DNA of 64,000 nt from Amoebidium appalachense (Eukaryota; Ichthyosporea), in NCBI GenBank assembly GCA_963693365.1, contig CAVNZM010000005.1, forward strand, positions 12,152,001-12,216,000, read 5' to 3'. Shown one piece after another: positions 24,741 through 37,408 of the stretch. Below the pieces are notes generated by a model. The model was not told where the DNA came from. It searched no databases and saw nothing but the letters and a program-made list of their open reading frames with translations. The first letter of the stretch is position 1; each line of letters begins with the position of its first letter. The translations under genes were made by a program, and so were the position numbers.

Positions 24741-25185
24741 GTTTCATGCTTGCTCCAAAAGCAACGATGAAGAGATTGAGGTAGCAGGTGTATCGCGGGC
24801 CAGCGGCAGGACGGAGTCCCGTGCTTCGTTGGTACAGCCTATGTGCATACAAGTTTTAGTTTTCCAATCGCTGCGACTTCCCTAATCGCCCATATAGATA
24901 GAATTGTTTTTACGTAGTTGCCGTAGTTGAGATGCGAAAATAAGATCGGAAACTAAAAGATCAACATTTTGTGTATTTTTAAGCTTGTGCCCCAGCCGCC
25001 GTTGAACTCAACCAAACGTTCAAGTCAACACAACCATTCGCAACACACCTTCGGGGCTCCAAAAACGCTTGTTGCTGGTGTGCGAGCTCCAAAAACGCTT
25101 GTTGCTGGTGTACGAATCAAACTATCTATATAGTATATATATATAGGTAGGTTATTGAAGTTTTAGAAAAAAGCGGGCAGGGAAA
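24741..25185. promoter_or_regulatory. Divergent (bidirectional) promoter region
   Basis: 445 bp separate the start codons of the oligopeptidase (minus) and the Erf4/GOLGA7 homologue (plus), so both promoters must lie here or overlap. It is free of the G/C runs typical of the window. It contains CCAATCG near 24864 and a perfect-looking 30-bp tandem duplication at 25056-25115 (unit starts GCTCCAAAAACGCTTGTTGC), followed by an AT-rich stretch (TATATAGTATATATATATAG) 40-60 bases before the plus-strand ATG. The promoter role is inferred from position. Confidence 0.65.
25056..25115. repeat. 30-bp tandem duplication in the divergent promoter
   Basis: Two adjacent 30-bp copies, each starting GCTCCAAAAACGCTTGTTGC, differing only at the last few bases. 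It lies 70-130 bp upstream of the plus-strand start codon and may duplicate a transcription-factor site. Confidence 0.85.
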
Positions 25186-27236
25186 ATGGATACCGGAAAC
25201 AAGCAAGACCCATCACAAATAGCCATGGAGGATGAGAACAAGACTGGACTGTCCCCAGAGAGGGAGAAAAAGAAAGGTGACCTTAGGACGAAGGAAACAG
25301 GCACAGATGAAGTGGAAAATTCTTTACCTAGTGGATCTATCCATGCCAGTTCAGAAAACCAGCACGAAAGAATACAAAAAGCAGGTGATGTGGAAAGTAA
25401 TCTTACAAAAACAGCGGCAGCGAATACAGACGGAATAGAGGTACGCGGCACTTCCGACTCCAGATTAGGTCTTGCAGAGGGCAACGGAAACACACAAAGC
25501 ACACCGACGCAAAAGAAAAATATCAATAACGCTAGTCAGACTTCGGAACATCTACTGGCAGGCTCGAATGTTGTGGGTACGTCGAATGTCAATCTTATGG
25601 CGGAGAAAGATCCGGTAAAGAATGATGTGGTGAGTGCCCTGTGGATCTCACGTTAAGTAGAGAGGGTGGGTGGGTGGCAAGGTGTATGTGTATGCTGCTT
25701 TTGTGTGTGTGCTGTGAGTGTGGGAGTGGCTTTTTCTCTCTCTCTCGTTTCTCTCGTCTCTCTCTCTCTCTCTTTCCCCCCCCCCCCCCTTCTCTCTCTC
25801 TCTCTCTCCCCCTCCCCCCTCTCTCTCTCCCCCTCCCCCCTCCGCCCGCCCGTCCTCCCTCCCTTCCTCCCTCCCTTCCCCTCCCTCCCTCCCTCCCTCC
25901 CTCCCCCCCCCCCCCCCCCCCTCCCCCTCCCTCCCTCCGCCCGAACCTTACTCCGTCTTACTCTCTCACGTTCACTCTTCCTTTCCTTTACTCCCTCTCC
26001 CTCTTGCACTCTCTCTTTTGCATCCCCTCTCTCGCCTTTCCCCTCTCCTCTGCCCCTGTCCGCCCACGTTCTTTTTTACTGTTTCCTCTCCTTCTTGCCC
26101 CCCTCCCAACCCCCCCCCCCCCCCTCCTCTCGCCGCAGCCCTCGCTCTCCCCTGTCTCCGTCCGCCATCTGTGCATGTGCCTCTTTCCCTTTCTCCCTCC
26201 CTCCCTCCCTCCCTCCGTCACTCCCTCCCTCCGTCACCTCCCTCCCTCCCTCCCTCCCTCCCTCCCTCCCTCTCTCCCTCCGTCCTCTCTCTCTCTCTCC
26301 CCCCCCCTCCCCTCTCCCTCTCTCTCTGTGTATGAGAATTTGTGTGTGTATTTTGAGTGTGTGTGTGTATTTTGAGTGTGTGTGTATGGGGATGGCCGTG
26401 GGTGCATGCAGTCTCCTAGGAGACTATCCCCCCCTGAAACAGTATCTGAGTTGGGTTTCGTTAACGAGGTGAATAGGTCGAAACTCGGGTACTGTGGATG
26501 ACGTGGGCCCCCCCTGAGGATGGGCTCTGCTTATTATGCATACTCTTTATGTATGGCTTGCATTCTGCATCGTGTTATCCGTTTGTTCTTGTGTACTTCG
26601 TACTTTTTGACGCATTCAAACCCCCCCCCCCCCCCCCAATCTCTCTTTCCCCGCTCCTCCCCCTCTCTCCAATCTAAGAAGAGTGTATGCTTGTTTGTGT
26701 GCTTGTGTGTGCTTGTCTTCTTTGTGTCTGTGTCTGTTGATCTCTCCATGCATCGTGTGGGTGGGTGCGTGGGTGTGTGTGTGGTGTGTTTATATCTGTG
26801 TGGCTGTGGGGTTGTGCTCGAGGGTTGCTTGTGTTCCAGTGTGCCTGTGTCTGTACTTCACATCTGCTTGTGTGCTTCTTTGCACCTGTGTGTACGGGTG
26901 TATTTTATGTGGCGGTGTGCGTGTCCCCCGGGGGGGGGGGGGGGGGGGAGGGGGAGGGTGTGTGTGTGGGGGTGGGGGGGAAGGGGGGGAGGAGGGGGGG
27001 GGGGGGGGGGGGGATGTGTGCAATTGGACCTGTGTATCAGGGCTGTCTTTTCCTCCATTGCCAATATGATTTTGTGGTTCCTGGAGGATGGTGTATGTGC
27101 TTGTGGTTTTGTTTTTTCAACCCTTCGTCTTTTTCTTTTTTTCCCCTTAAAAAAAGTTTTTTCCTCCTTTTTTTTTTTTTTTTTTGGAAAAAAAAAAAAG
27201 AAGAACCGTTTTTGATGGTGGTGGTGGTGGTGGTGG

Positions 27237-27276
<40 letters not shown>

Positions 27277-27823
27277 TGGCAGGCAAGACGGATGGGAACA
27301 AGGTGAATCATACTGGTATGGAGGCAGAGATTCGTTTGTTTGCTTGCTTGCTTGCTTGTTTGTTTTTGTTTGTTGTTTAGCAAAATATAGCCAACTGCAC
27401 TTGCTTTAACATCATTGAAGACACCACTCTCACCATCTGTGTGTGTGTGTGGTGGTGGTGGTGGTTGGGGGGGGGGGGGGGGGGGGGGGGGGGCAGAGAG
27501 AACCATTTTGTCAATGGTGACCAGGAAGAGAGGGCAGAGTCCGTGAGGAGGAGTTGGCATTTGGCTGAGGGGCGAGGTGGCGGGGGCGGGAAGGCAAAAA
27601 CAAAAGAAGAGAGGAAGGCTGTAAACACTTTGTAATCTGTAACTGATAGAATCTTCATTTGTTACAGGGGGGCAACAGTGTGGGTGTGGGCAAGGTGTCT
27701 GGCCAGCTGCCGACTGTGATGTTTGAAAGGGACTATAGTCGGGGCATGATGGCGCAGTTTGGCATGCAGTACCCAGACGCACTAAATGGTTTGGTAAAGG
27801 CACACTCCTCTCCTACCCTCTCT

Positions 27824-27854
<31 letters not shown>

Positions 27855-28019
27855 ACTCCCCTCCCCTACCCCTCCCCCTCCTCCTCCCTTTTTCCGTTTC
27901 AAAAAATTGAGCAGACATACGTGCTCCCAGGCACATCCACGTGTGCGCATGGGTCTGTACACACACTCCCGTACAAGCACTCAGGCTCGCACTGACTCGC
28001 CTACACAAACACATATACG

Positions 28020-28076
<57 letters not shown>

Positions 28077-28783
28077 CACGCAAAAGCTCCCTTCGACCCC
28101 TCGACTTCAACCCTCCTTGAGGATGGACTCTGCTTATGTTGCATATTGTGCGCGTTGCTGATGTTGCATACTCGCATGTTTACTTCTGCATGTGTCCTGC
28201 GTTGTGTTTCTCATCCTTAAGCTGTACTTTATAAGGTGTACCGGATACTGAGCTACCCTTCCCCCCCCCCCCCCAGGGGTCGAAACTCAGACGCAATTGA
28301 TGACTTGGGCCCTCCCTGAGGATGGGCTCTGCTTATGACGCATACTGTGCGCATGGCTGATGCTGCATAGTTGAATGTTTGCCTTTGCATGTGTCCTGCA
28401 CCATGCTTCTCATCGTGTATGCGTACTTCGTACTGTGTTCCGCATTCAAACCCCCCCCCCCCATGACGTGGGCCCCCCCTGAGGATGGGCTCTGCTTATT
28501 ATGCATACTCTTTATGTATGGCTTGCATTCTGCATCGTGTTATCCGTTTGTTCTTGTGTACTTCGCACTTTTTGACGCATTCAAACACCCCCCCCCCCCC
28601 CCCCCCCCCATCCCCCCAATGCCTTTTATCTATTGTGGTGTTCTGTTTACTCCCCCCTCCCCCCTCCCCTCCCCCCTTTTTTTCCCGCCAAAGAAAGGCC
28701 TTTCCCCCCTTTTCTCCCACCATTTAATGCATACCCCCTCTCCCTCCCCTCCCCCCCCCCCCCCACCCCACCCCCAACACACA

Positions 28784-28832
<49 letters not shown>

Positions 28833-29024
28833 TCACTCACTCACACACACACACACTTGTTGTGTCGTCTTAATCCTGCCTTCCTCTACCTCTTTTCCTC
28901 TCGTGTGCTGTTCATAGCTCTGCGTCATAAGCATAGCTTGGGCCACTATTGAAAAAATCTTGAAGACCTCGGGGTATCTTGCTGTTTCTACGATCTTCTT
29001 CTCTTCCTTTCTGCGTGTGGCAGA

Positions 29025-29059
<35 letters not shown>

Positions 29060-29167
29060 GAAGAGAGGAGACAGAGAGCTGGAAAGAGAGAGAGGGGAAG
29101 ACAGAGGGTGGGGCTGGTTTTTTTTTTGGTTTTTTTTTGGTTTGTTTGTTTGTTTGTTTGTTTGTTT

Positions 29168-29214
<47 letters not shown>

Positions 29215-29556
29215 GGACACAGTCTCGATAAATGCAGATCGCAAATCTCCAGATCTGACAATCGATTACAGTTTGCGTCCGCGCGGAAGATTCCACACTT
29301 TTGGGGGGGTGGGGACGGAATCTTATTTTTCAATTAGAAGGTCAAGTTTTGGCCGTCCTCATAATCTTAGCCCGCCGGAGGGCGGGGGGGGGGGGGGGGG
29401 GGGGGGACTCGAGGACCATTGCACATGCAAGTTAGTGTATGCATCAAGTTGATAATAACGCTTGGTAACATGCTGGTAGTTCAAGCTAGCGGTGGCTATA
29501 TATACCGTTTTGCTGTGTCGTTTACGTTTGTGTGTGCTCTCTTTGCAACGTTGGGG

Positions 29557-29621
<65 letters not shown>

Positions 29622-30119
29622 GGGGAGAGAGAGAGAGAGAGAGAGAGAGGAGAAAGGCCGGGTAAAAAAAGAAAAAAAAAGAAAAAAAGGGGCAGCTGAG
29701 CCGGACTCGAACCAGCCGGTGCAACTAGAAATGGATATTAGCTGTAAGTATTGAGTGAAATGCTGAAATTACAACTTTTAGGGGTGTTTATGTCGTGGAT
29801 TGAGTCTGAAAACCTGCACCCCATGTGAAATTTAAAATAGGCCCGCCGGCGTAATCTTAAATTTTTTGGCAAAATCGGCGTCGACGGAATCCTGTTGGCG
29901 GACAATCTTGCACGCGGACTGACACTGTACACCTTGATCAGTTCGCACGAGAGATCTTGGAGCAGACAATTACGGGGATCAATGAGATCCTGTGGCGGGC
30001 GGAGGAGACCACACGTGACACGGTGCTGGAGGGGGTAGCTGCCTGCCTGACCTTCTATCTAATATATCTGGTCAAGGAGTCATACTACTCAAAGGCATGT
30101 ACACCTCCCCCCCCCCCCC

Positions 30120-30151
<32 letters not shown>

Positions 30152-31111
30152 AACACACACACACACACACACAGACACCCCTTCCCTCCCTTCTCCTCTC
30201 CTAGTGGTGCTCTTTCGTGTGTGCTTTGTCGGTCGCAAGTGTTCACATCCCTCCCCCCCCCCCCCCCCCCCTCCCCCACCAGCCTTTGATGCATGCTCTT
30301 TGTGAACACCCTGTATGTTGGCCATTGTGAGTGTTTACTGTGTGGTGTAATGCGAATTCTATCACCCTCCCCATGCGATGCATGCTCTCTGTGTGTAATT
30401 TGCAAATTTTGTGCTGTTTTGTCCGTTGTGAATGTTCATTTGGTGCTGTAGTGTGTTCTTACCCCCCCCCCCCCCCTTTCCCCTTCCCCCCTCCTCTTTT
30501 CCGGGGACCAACTTATGTTGACGGGGAGTGGAGGCTGAGTAGGGTTTTAAATGGGTAGTCAATGGACTGAACCTCGGGTGCTCTGGATGGCTGTCCTCCC
30601 CCCCCCCCCCCCCCCCCCCCTGAAGGTGGGCCCTTCTTGGGTTGCATTCTTTTGAGGGTTTGCCCCTCCTTACACATTCTTACTTTTCCTTGGTCCTCCT
30701 CATGCCCGTGTACGATTACCATGTGAGGATTGAAATGTTGAACTTGGTACCACATTCCTACTGCCCCCAACACGCACACACAGACAATGACATGACACAC
30801 AACACACGACCACACTATCACACACTATCACACAGACACGCTATCACACGAATACACGTACATACACACGCGCGCACACACACACACACATACACATACA
30901 CATAACACACAGGTGTACATGCACACACACACGCACTCACAAGTACGCTCACGCATAGACACACCCACACACGTACACACACACGTACACACACACACAG
31001 TGCCTTGTGGAGCTAGACCGGTTCATAGCCGAGCAGAATGATGCTCACTACTTGCCTGTGGGCTTGGAGGTGCAGCACCCGATAGAGTCTGGATTCAGGA
31101 TCATATCCTAA
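25186..31111 (+). CDS. Erf4/GOLGA7-family palmitoyltransferase accessory subunit
   Basis: Homologue of Golgin A7 (GCP16)/Ras modification protein Erf4, the partner of DHHC9/Erf2 palmitoyltransferases at the Golgi/ER. Exons: 25186-25629, 27668-27793, 29942-30094, 31001-31111, all phase 0, giving 277 residues. Residues 1-148 form a hydrophilic Lys/Glu/Ser/Asn-rich tail with no known domain. The family core follows in order: VMFERDYSRGMMAQFGMQYP, then NEILWRAEETTRDTVLEGVA, CLTFYLIYLVKESYYSK, then LDRFIAEQNDAHYLPVGLEV and HPIESGFRII. This matches the FxRDYS...P, ACLT and DPIERGxR features of the family. Exon 3 ends AAAG/GCATGT, so intron 3 would be a GC-AG intron; this is the only junction giving the conserved frame. 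The C-terminus is shorter than in animal GOLGA7. Confidence 0.9.
25740..26340. repeat. Pyrimidine-rich (CT/CCT)n block in intron 1
   Basis: About 600 bp of CTCTCT, CCCTCC and poly(C) on the sense strand of the Erf4/GOLGA7 gene, starting ~110 bp after the exon 1 donor. Open frames are Ser/Pro/Leu repeats with no gene. Confidence 0.9.
26476..26637 (+). repeat. Dispersed poly(C)-ended repeat, copy R1
   Basis: Reads GTCGAAACTCGGGTACTG, GACGTGGGCC, C-run, TGAGGATGGGCTCTGCTTAT, then GGCTTGCATTCTGCATCGTG, and ends ACGCATTCAAA followed by 17 C. Nearly identical to R4 (28463-28609) and homologous to minus-strand copies in FBXL introns. It lies in intron 1 of the Erf4/GOLGA7 gene, in sense orientation. 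Confidence 0.85.
28021..28074. repeat. (CA)n microsatellite
   Basis: Perfect (CA)n in intron 2 of the Erf4/GOLGA7 gene, about 230 bp after the exon 2 donor. Confidence 0.95.
28100..28274 (+). repeat. Dispersed poly(C)-ended repeat, copy R2
   Basis: Begins TCCTTGAGGATGGACTCTGC, shares TTGCATACTCGCATGTT and CATGTGTCCTGC with R3, and ends in 14-15 C at 28260-28274. It lies in intron 2 of the Erf4/GOLGA7 gene, sense orientation. Confidence 0.75.
28275..28462 (+). repeat. Dispersed poly(C)-ended repeat, copy R3
   Basis: Begins GGGGTCGAAACTCAGACG, contains CCCTGAGGATGGGCTCTGC and GCATGTGTCCTGCACCATG, and ends CGCATTCAAA plus 12 C. It abuts R2 and R4, forming a three-unit tandem array in intron 2. 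Confidence 0.8.
28463..28609 (+). repeat. Dispersed poly(C)-ended repeat, copy R4
   Basis: Nearly identical to R1 from GACGTGGGCC through TTTTGACGCATTCAAAC and ending in poly(C). The R1/R4 identity over about 110 bp despite nearly 2 kb separation indicates recent duplication or transposition. Confidence 0.85.
28610..29941. other. Remainder of intron 2: poly(G), (CA)n, (GA)n
   Basis: Contains a C-rich block with (CA)n at 28785-28855, poly(G) at about 29028-29057, 29179-29212, 29383-29406 and 29561-29620, and (GA)n at 29625-29650. Unique DNA follows from 29700 to the exon 3 acceptor at 29941. No additional exon is recognised. Confidence 0.6.
30366..30476 (+). repeat. Dispersed poly(C)-ended repeat, copy R5 (diverged)
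   Basis: Contains GCATGCTCTCTGTGTGTAAT, TTTTGTCCGTTGTGAATGTT and TAGTGTGTTCTTAC followed by poly(C), most like M1 and M3. It lies in intron 3 of the Erf4/GOLGA7 gene, sense orientation. A partial further unit (GAACCTCGGGTGCTCTGGATG plus C-run) follows near 30565-30620. Confidence 0.6.
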
Positions 31112-31193
31112 CAACCCTAACAGTGTGTGTGCGTGTGCGTGTGCGTGTGCGTGTGCGTGTGCGTGTGCGTGTGCGTGTGCGTGTGCGTGTGAA

Positions 31194-31224
<31 letters not shown>

Positions 31225-31728
31225 TGTGTGTAAGTATGATTATGTCTTTTGGAGATCGGGTATGCTTGTGTGTGTCTTGTTTGCATGCCTGTGTGCATTC
31301 CTACTGGTGTGTTCGTGGTCACTAAATGAAGGGGTCTTCGCAAAGGGGGGTAGGGGGGGGGGGGGGATGTATGTGTGTGTGTATGGTGGTGGGGGGGGGA
31401 GGGGGGGGGGGGTTGAAATATGGGTTACCCTTGTCATACACGTGGTTTGTGTGTGTGTGCGTGCTTGCGTGCGTGCGTGCTTGTGTGCATTCGTGCGTGC
31501 CTGTGTGTGTTTTGTGTGTTTGGCATTTGCTTCCTGCCTTCTTTATTACTCTATTATGGGGGCTTCTTTTGTTCCCTTTTTCCTTTAAATCCTCTTTTCT
31601 TCTTCTTTTTTTTTGGTTTGTGTGCACATGTGTGCGTCCGTGCGTCCGTGCGTCCGTGCGTGCGACGTGCCTGCGTGCCTGCATGTTTGGCTTTCTATGG
31701 TATGGGGGGATTGGGGAAAGGGGGCGGG

Positions 31729-31771
<43 letters not shown>

Positions 31772-32302
31772 ACTTACCTTTTCTCTGTGTGTGGACCTCT
31801 GTGTGTGGACCTTAACCACCGGCACTTGGTTATCGGTCCCGTCAGACGATAATGGAAGTTTGAAGTGGGTAAAGATCAACCCCCTGTTAAAGCAGCAACA
31901 TCAAGAGGTGCCCCGCAGCTGACCCACAAAGGCAGGAAACTGGAAAGGTTGTGTTTTTTTAGCAACTGTGTGCTGTTGGCTGTTTTAAACGGTGGTTTCG
32001 CGTTATGTGCCGAGGTTGTGTAGATGTAGGGGTCGTTGTGTGGTTTATTTGGTGATCGATATTATATGTGCTGTGTTTAGATTAGGTTTGTGCAACACCC
32101 AAGTTATGTTGATGGGCTGTGTGTGCATTCATTCACATGATAATACAATTGCAACATACAATCGCAAACCGGCGCACACTTCACAAAAGACTTGCACACT
32201 TACACGCACCCAAACAACATGTAGTATTGAGTTTGACGTAGGAAGGCCTTTGACACGTGCCAAGCCTTGTACATAATCGGATACTATTTCATCAAGGGGG
32301 GG

Positions 32303-32347
<45 letters not shown>

Positions 32348-32622
32348 AGCTATAGATGTGTATCAGGCCATGTTTCTCTCTGGCTGTGAAATGAATGAAT
32401 GAAGCCTAAATGTATTACTATCGTATGTATGACCTCTCATGGGGTGCAGCTATTAAATATAGAAAGCGTACCGTGACGTAGCCAACTTGGCAACGATTTA
32501 CAGTATAATACTCGAACCCACTTGATATACCGTGAATTGTCACAGTGAATGCGAGAGAAGTGTCCCTGGCTCAGTAAGATTCAATCCACATGTACACCTA
32601 CGTCCTCAGGCCGCCCCCCCCT

Positions 32623-32653
<31 letters not shown>

Positions 32654-33483
32654 CCCCCCCTCCGGCCCCTTCTCCACGAGCCCCTTGAAAAGCCATACGG
32701 ATGCTTTTGTCGGCTACATACGTGACAGGTCGACCTCTTGCTCCCCTAGCTAGCTCACCCGCGCCCCTCCCCTCCCCTTCCCCCCCCTCCCCTCCCCCCC
32801 CCCCCCCCTTTCCCCCTCCCCCCCCCCCCCCACCCACCCCTGCCCCAACCAATCAAACGTTTCATCATGCCCCACCAGTGGCCATGGCCCACCACCGCTA
32901 TTACTTCCCAGCTTTAGCCTAACCCAGCCACCCCGGCATCGAAGAATAACTGAGGAAGACAACACTGTCAGTGAATGTAGCTAGGCCTTAGCAATAGTTG
33001 GGCTGAATTCAATACAAGAAAGATTGAGATCACTTGAATACAGCCCAAGTAAATGTATATGGCATGTGACATCAGTACGTACATGCACAGCCCATGTTAT
33101 GGGTTCTGAAGCGCCTAATACTCAATTGTTGTAGGGCCCAGTGTCTCATGTCACCAATTCCAACAGGCGCATGCACACATGTGCGTTTAGCTGCTGATTG
33201 CTACTAGTACTAAAGTCTTTTATTTCGGCACGCGTTGCATGAAGTGGGGATGGGTGTGTGGGGACCCGGGGGTATCGATGGCCAGCTGCAGTGTACCTGC
33301 ACGACTACATCATTTGCGTGGCGTGCACTGACTGTAGACATGTGCTGATGTGTGTGTATATCATGTGTGTGTGCATGTACAGTGTGATCCGTGATGCTGG
33401 TTGAACGGTGTGGTTGCGGTGGACAGGTGTGATGGTGATCGAAGTACCGGTGGTGGTGGTGGTGGTGGGTGGGTAGAAAGGAA

Positions 33484-33516
<33 letters not shown>

Positions 33517-33517
33517 G

Positions 33518-33627
33518 GGGGGCAGGCTGAGGGGACGGATGTGTTACAAATTCGTAGTGCACATTTACGTCGAACAACACAAACCGTCACACAGATTGCC
33601 ACACACTCACACCACACAAAGTGCATG

Positions 33628-33632
<5 letters not shown>
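33518..33632 (-). repeat. Dispersed poly(C)-ended repeat, copy M3 (diverged)
   Basis: The minus-strand reading has GGTGCATGCACTTTGTGTGG, AATGTGCACTACGAATTTG and AACACATCCGTCCCC, aligning with M1 and R5. It is flanked on both sides by long G runs (33485-33515 and 33632-33700). If the sense-orientation rule holds, this hints at an unrecognised minus-strand transcript here. Confidence 0.5.

Positions 33633-33700
<68 letters not shown>
33632..33700. repeat. Poly(G) homopolymer, about 69 nt
   Basis: The longest uninterrupted homopolymer in the window; no exon adjoins it. Confidence 0.9.
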
Positions 33701-33701
<1 letters not shown>

Positions 33702-34511
33702 TGTCAATGTACTTGCCGTTCCACTCAGGTTTCAGTCATGTGCATGCCCATGCACGTGTGATTTTCGTTTTTTATTCATCATCATATCCGAGTATATGTG
33801 CATATACTACTGTACTAAGTTATCTAGTATTTACTCCACATTGAAAATCTTCCAACGCGAATATCTCGCATGCATACCCGAATGCATCTGGTGAGAACTT
33901 CCATCTATGTAGCTGCCGCCATTTTTCAGCGCTCTTCTTTTGTGCACTATCAACGAGCGCATAACTCTGTACATTCATCATCTAACTAATTTCTGATCTA
34001 AATCACTTGCAATGTCCGAATGGGATATAAAACAGTATGAAACAGCCAGATTTTTGTACTGAATGAAATCTAGTTGAATCAGCTATTAACAGGAATGGCA
34101 TTAGGCCGACACATGTCATTGCAAGATCGAATGCATACACAGAGATACACTTGATGGGCCATTTGTGTCTGAAATTCATGTATTTGCAATATTCGAACTC
34201 TGAGCCTCTTTCCCGTCAAACCAAAAAGCCTTGGAACTGACAGGCAATACCATCTTTTACCATGACCACAAACCTCTCATGTGTTCATGTTCATCCGAAT
34301 CTAAATCTCGAATCCTCGGCTAATCGCATGCTAAAAACAGCGTCGGGCCTAAGCCAGCCTATGCCTGACGAGGGTACATATGGGCGCCATCACCCAAATC
34401 GACCTCGATTGCTTGGGGGGGCTCGTTTTGTGGACTTGACTTTGAATTCCTGTGTGGAAATGATTATATGTAGTTAATATTAGCGTGCGTGTGTGTGGGC
34501 AGGTGGGGGCC

Positions 34512-34545
<34 letters not shown>

Positions 34546-34575
34546 GCAGAACTTCATACATAATGGCAACTTCGA

Positions 34576-34617
<42 letters not shown>

Positions 34618-34650
34618 CATGGGTGTGTGTGTGTGTGTGTGTGTTCATGG

Positions 34651-34739
<89 letters not shown>

Positions 34740-35252
34740 TGCGCACGTGTGTGTGTATACCTGCACAGACACATTGCGTAGTTATCTTTCTGTATGTATG
34801 CAGGCGCACCGATACACATCTATGTATGTGTGCATAACATGACTCATGATACTGATGTCCCGCGCGCCAGGCCGCGCCTACATTTCCGTGTGTACGTGTG
34901 TACCTCTGTGTGTGTGCTTGCGGCACATACATGTGCATGTGTGTGTGTCTATGTGTGTGTGTGCGCGCGCGCGCGTGTGTGCAAGTGTGTCTGTGCGCAC
35001 TTGTGTTAACTTCAGTACGACAACACGGATTCTCTGATCATCAGTAAATATGCTTTCGGGCACATATGCCAGCTCTGAAATTTAGGTACTGGTATTGTCA
35101 TTATCATCTCTATAACATAACATATATTATCATTTATTGCTACAAGCTCAGGCTAAAAAAGAATACGAAACTAGCCTATACCTATACTTATTCATGAACC
35201 TAAAAGCTAAGCTACGCCTCCACAGCGTACTACTAGGCTAGATGTGTGTGTG

Positions 35253-35284
<32 letters not shown>

Positions 35285-35316
35285 CGCGCGCGCGTGTGCG
35301 TGTGCGTGTGCGTGTG

Positions 35317-35445
<129 letters not shown>

Positions 35446-35598
35446 TGTGTGTGTGTCTGTGTCTGTGTTTCGTCCTAATAGTATGCATGTGTGCATGCGT
35501 GCCTGCCTGTGTGCATGTGTACGTGCATGAGCCCATGGCCCATGCAAGAGTGCGCACCAAAGTGTGTGCCCCACTACTAGTAGTATTCTCTGCCCTAA

Positions 35599-36444
35599 TC
35601 AATTGTTGGCAAAAATGGCCCGTGTACCATGTGCAGTGGGAAACACACACACTCCATGCCCACACCCAGGACATGCAACCCTAATGTAAAACCATTCAGG
35701 TTCAATAGCAAAACCACAGCCGCAAGCACCATTAGGACACCTTACTGCATGCGGTTGCATAGGGTAGGCTGGGTATTTAGGTGCAGGCAGAATCGGGCGG
35801 TGTTGTGTGCTCTGCAGGTGAGGCGCCGGTCGTTGTTGTGGGGGGGGTTGTTGGGTAGCGTGAAGAGAAGGCTGTGAAGCCCTGAAAGCAAACGATTGTA
35901 TTCGCACTACAGACTCATCATAGCTGTGGTCTACCCATAACTCTTTACCCATCGGTCCGTTGGTTTTCTTTTTCGTGCTGCTCTTTGCGCTTGGACCGGG
36001 AACTTTGCGCAAACTCATTTTGGATTTTTGCGAACCATTAATGTGCTTGCTCTGTGATTGGCTCAGATGCTTGCTCTGTGATTGGCTAGGATGTTTGCTC
36101 TGTGATTGGCTGGCTGGTGGAGCTGCAAAATCCTCCATCCTGCATCCATCACCGACATCATACTCTAGACTCATTTCTACAGCCTGCGCAATTGAAGCAC
36201 GGAACTGACGGTCTTTCATGATTAGGTCTAATTTACCTTTCACTTGCTTTTCCTGCTTTGGTCGGAGGGCCAGTAGTTTTATCTGTTTTGTTTCAGCTAG
36301 GTCACGCAGTGCGTTGTAGTTGGAAAGCAAATTGGCGGTGGTCAGATTGATGCCGTTTGCTGCAAATGCATCTATCAGATGCTCCGCTACTGTGGACTCA
36401 GCCCTGTTCCATGGTCCTTGCCGAACCTGGGAGGGAGGGGGGAA

Positions 36445-36485
<41 letters not shown>

Positions 36486-36618
36486 AGGGGGGGGTGATAA
36501 TGATGAAAAAAAAGGCCAGCAGGGTAACAACTTTCGGAGGTAGTCGGGGGAAAGCGGGTGAGGGTAGGGCGGGGTAGGGGGGAGTGGTGGTGGTGGTGGT
36601 GGTGGTGGTGGTGGTGGT

Positions 36619-36653
<35 letters not shown>

Positions 36654-36891
36654 GCTGCATTGGTGAAAACGGGAAGAGAGAGGCTGTGCAAACGCTACAT
36701 GTGCCGATTGACTGCCTTGCGGGCGAAAGGCAAGGGAGGCTGAGAAAGGGACTGCGCTGCGGGGCCGGGGGGGGGGGGGGGGGGGCAGGCTACATTGGTA
36801 AAAACAGGAAGAGAGAGGCTGTGCAAACGCTACATGTGCAGATTGACTGCCTTGCGGGCGAAAGGCAAGGGAGGCTGAGAAAGGGACTGCT

Positions 36892-36925
<34 letters not shown>

Positions 36926-36970
36926 AGGGGGAGTGATGGGGGGGAGGGGGGGAAGGGGGGAGGGGGGGAA

Positions 36971-37002
<32 letters not shown>

Positions 37003-37408
37003 CTATAGAAAAACACCAAATGGCACACACCTGTTCATTTTTTGACGCATAGTACTCCAGGGCCATTACATTGGTTGTTCGGATTGTTGGGGCCATCTTG
37101 GCACGTTTCGTAGCTGGGCCGTCCACAGTCGTGTCGACATCTGATGGCTGATTCCGTTTTCTATGGGGCCTAACCACTGGTGGGCGGGGAGGGGCTTTGC
37201 CGTGTTCGTTTGCGCACTTATCCCCACACGCACAACCTTCCTTGCAACCAGCCCCGTTCCTAGCACACGGGCACTTGGAAGAATACTTGTGTTTGGAATT
37301 TCCATTACCTCCACACAAAGCAAAATCGGGCTGCTCCTTTACTGCTACTGGCTGGCCTCGGCCACATTGGCACCCGTTAGCCCGCTTAGGCCCACGACCT
37401 GCAGCCAT
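35599..37408 (-). CDS. CXC-domain (MSL2-type cysteine cluster) protein, two exons
   Basis: Probable DNA-binding or chromatin protein. Exons 37408-37031 and 36426-35599 join in phase 0 to give 401 residues. The first exon begins at an ATG and carries GCQCGRG followed, after about 30 residues, by SSKCPCARNGAGCKEGCACG and DKCAN. This Cys spacing is like the CXC domain of MSL2 and related proteins. A basic tract RPHRKRNQP follows, a likely nuclear signal. Exon 2 has a helical segment (LRDLAETKQIKLLALRPKQ), three SQSQSKH repeats, a Lys/Ser-rich stretch, a Pro/Gln-rich stretch and a C-terminal zinc-ribbon-like block (RCPNGACGCGF and VACPGCGHGVC). The donor GTGTGTG precedes poly(C). The binding role is inferred from the domain only. 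Confidence 0.8.
36040..36118 (-). repeat. Coding minisatellite (SQSQSKH repeats)
   Basis: Three tandem copies of a roughly 24-27 bp unit containing GCCAATCACAGAGCAA on the minus strand lie inside exon 2 of the CXC gene and encode the SQSQSKH repeats. Copy number is likely variable. Confidence 0.85.
36651..36890. repeat. Direct duplication, two units of about 105 bp, in CXC gene intron
   Basis: The units at about 36651-36765 and 36786-36890 are almost identical (GGAAGAGAGAGGCTGTGCAA, GACTGCCTTGCGGGCGAAAG, GGCTGAGAAAGGGACTGC). Each is bordered by poly(G), so the repeated module is unique sequence plus a homopolymer. This looks like recent duplication, perhaps by recombination between G runs. 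Confidence 0.9.
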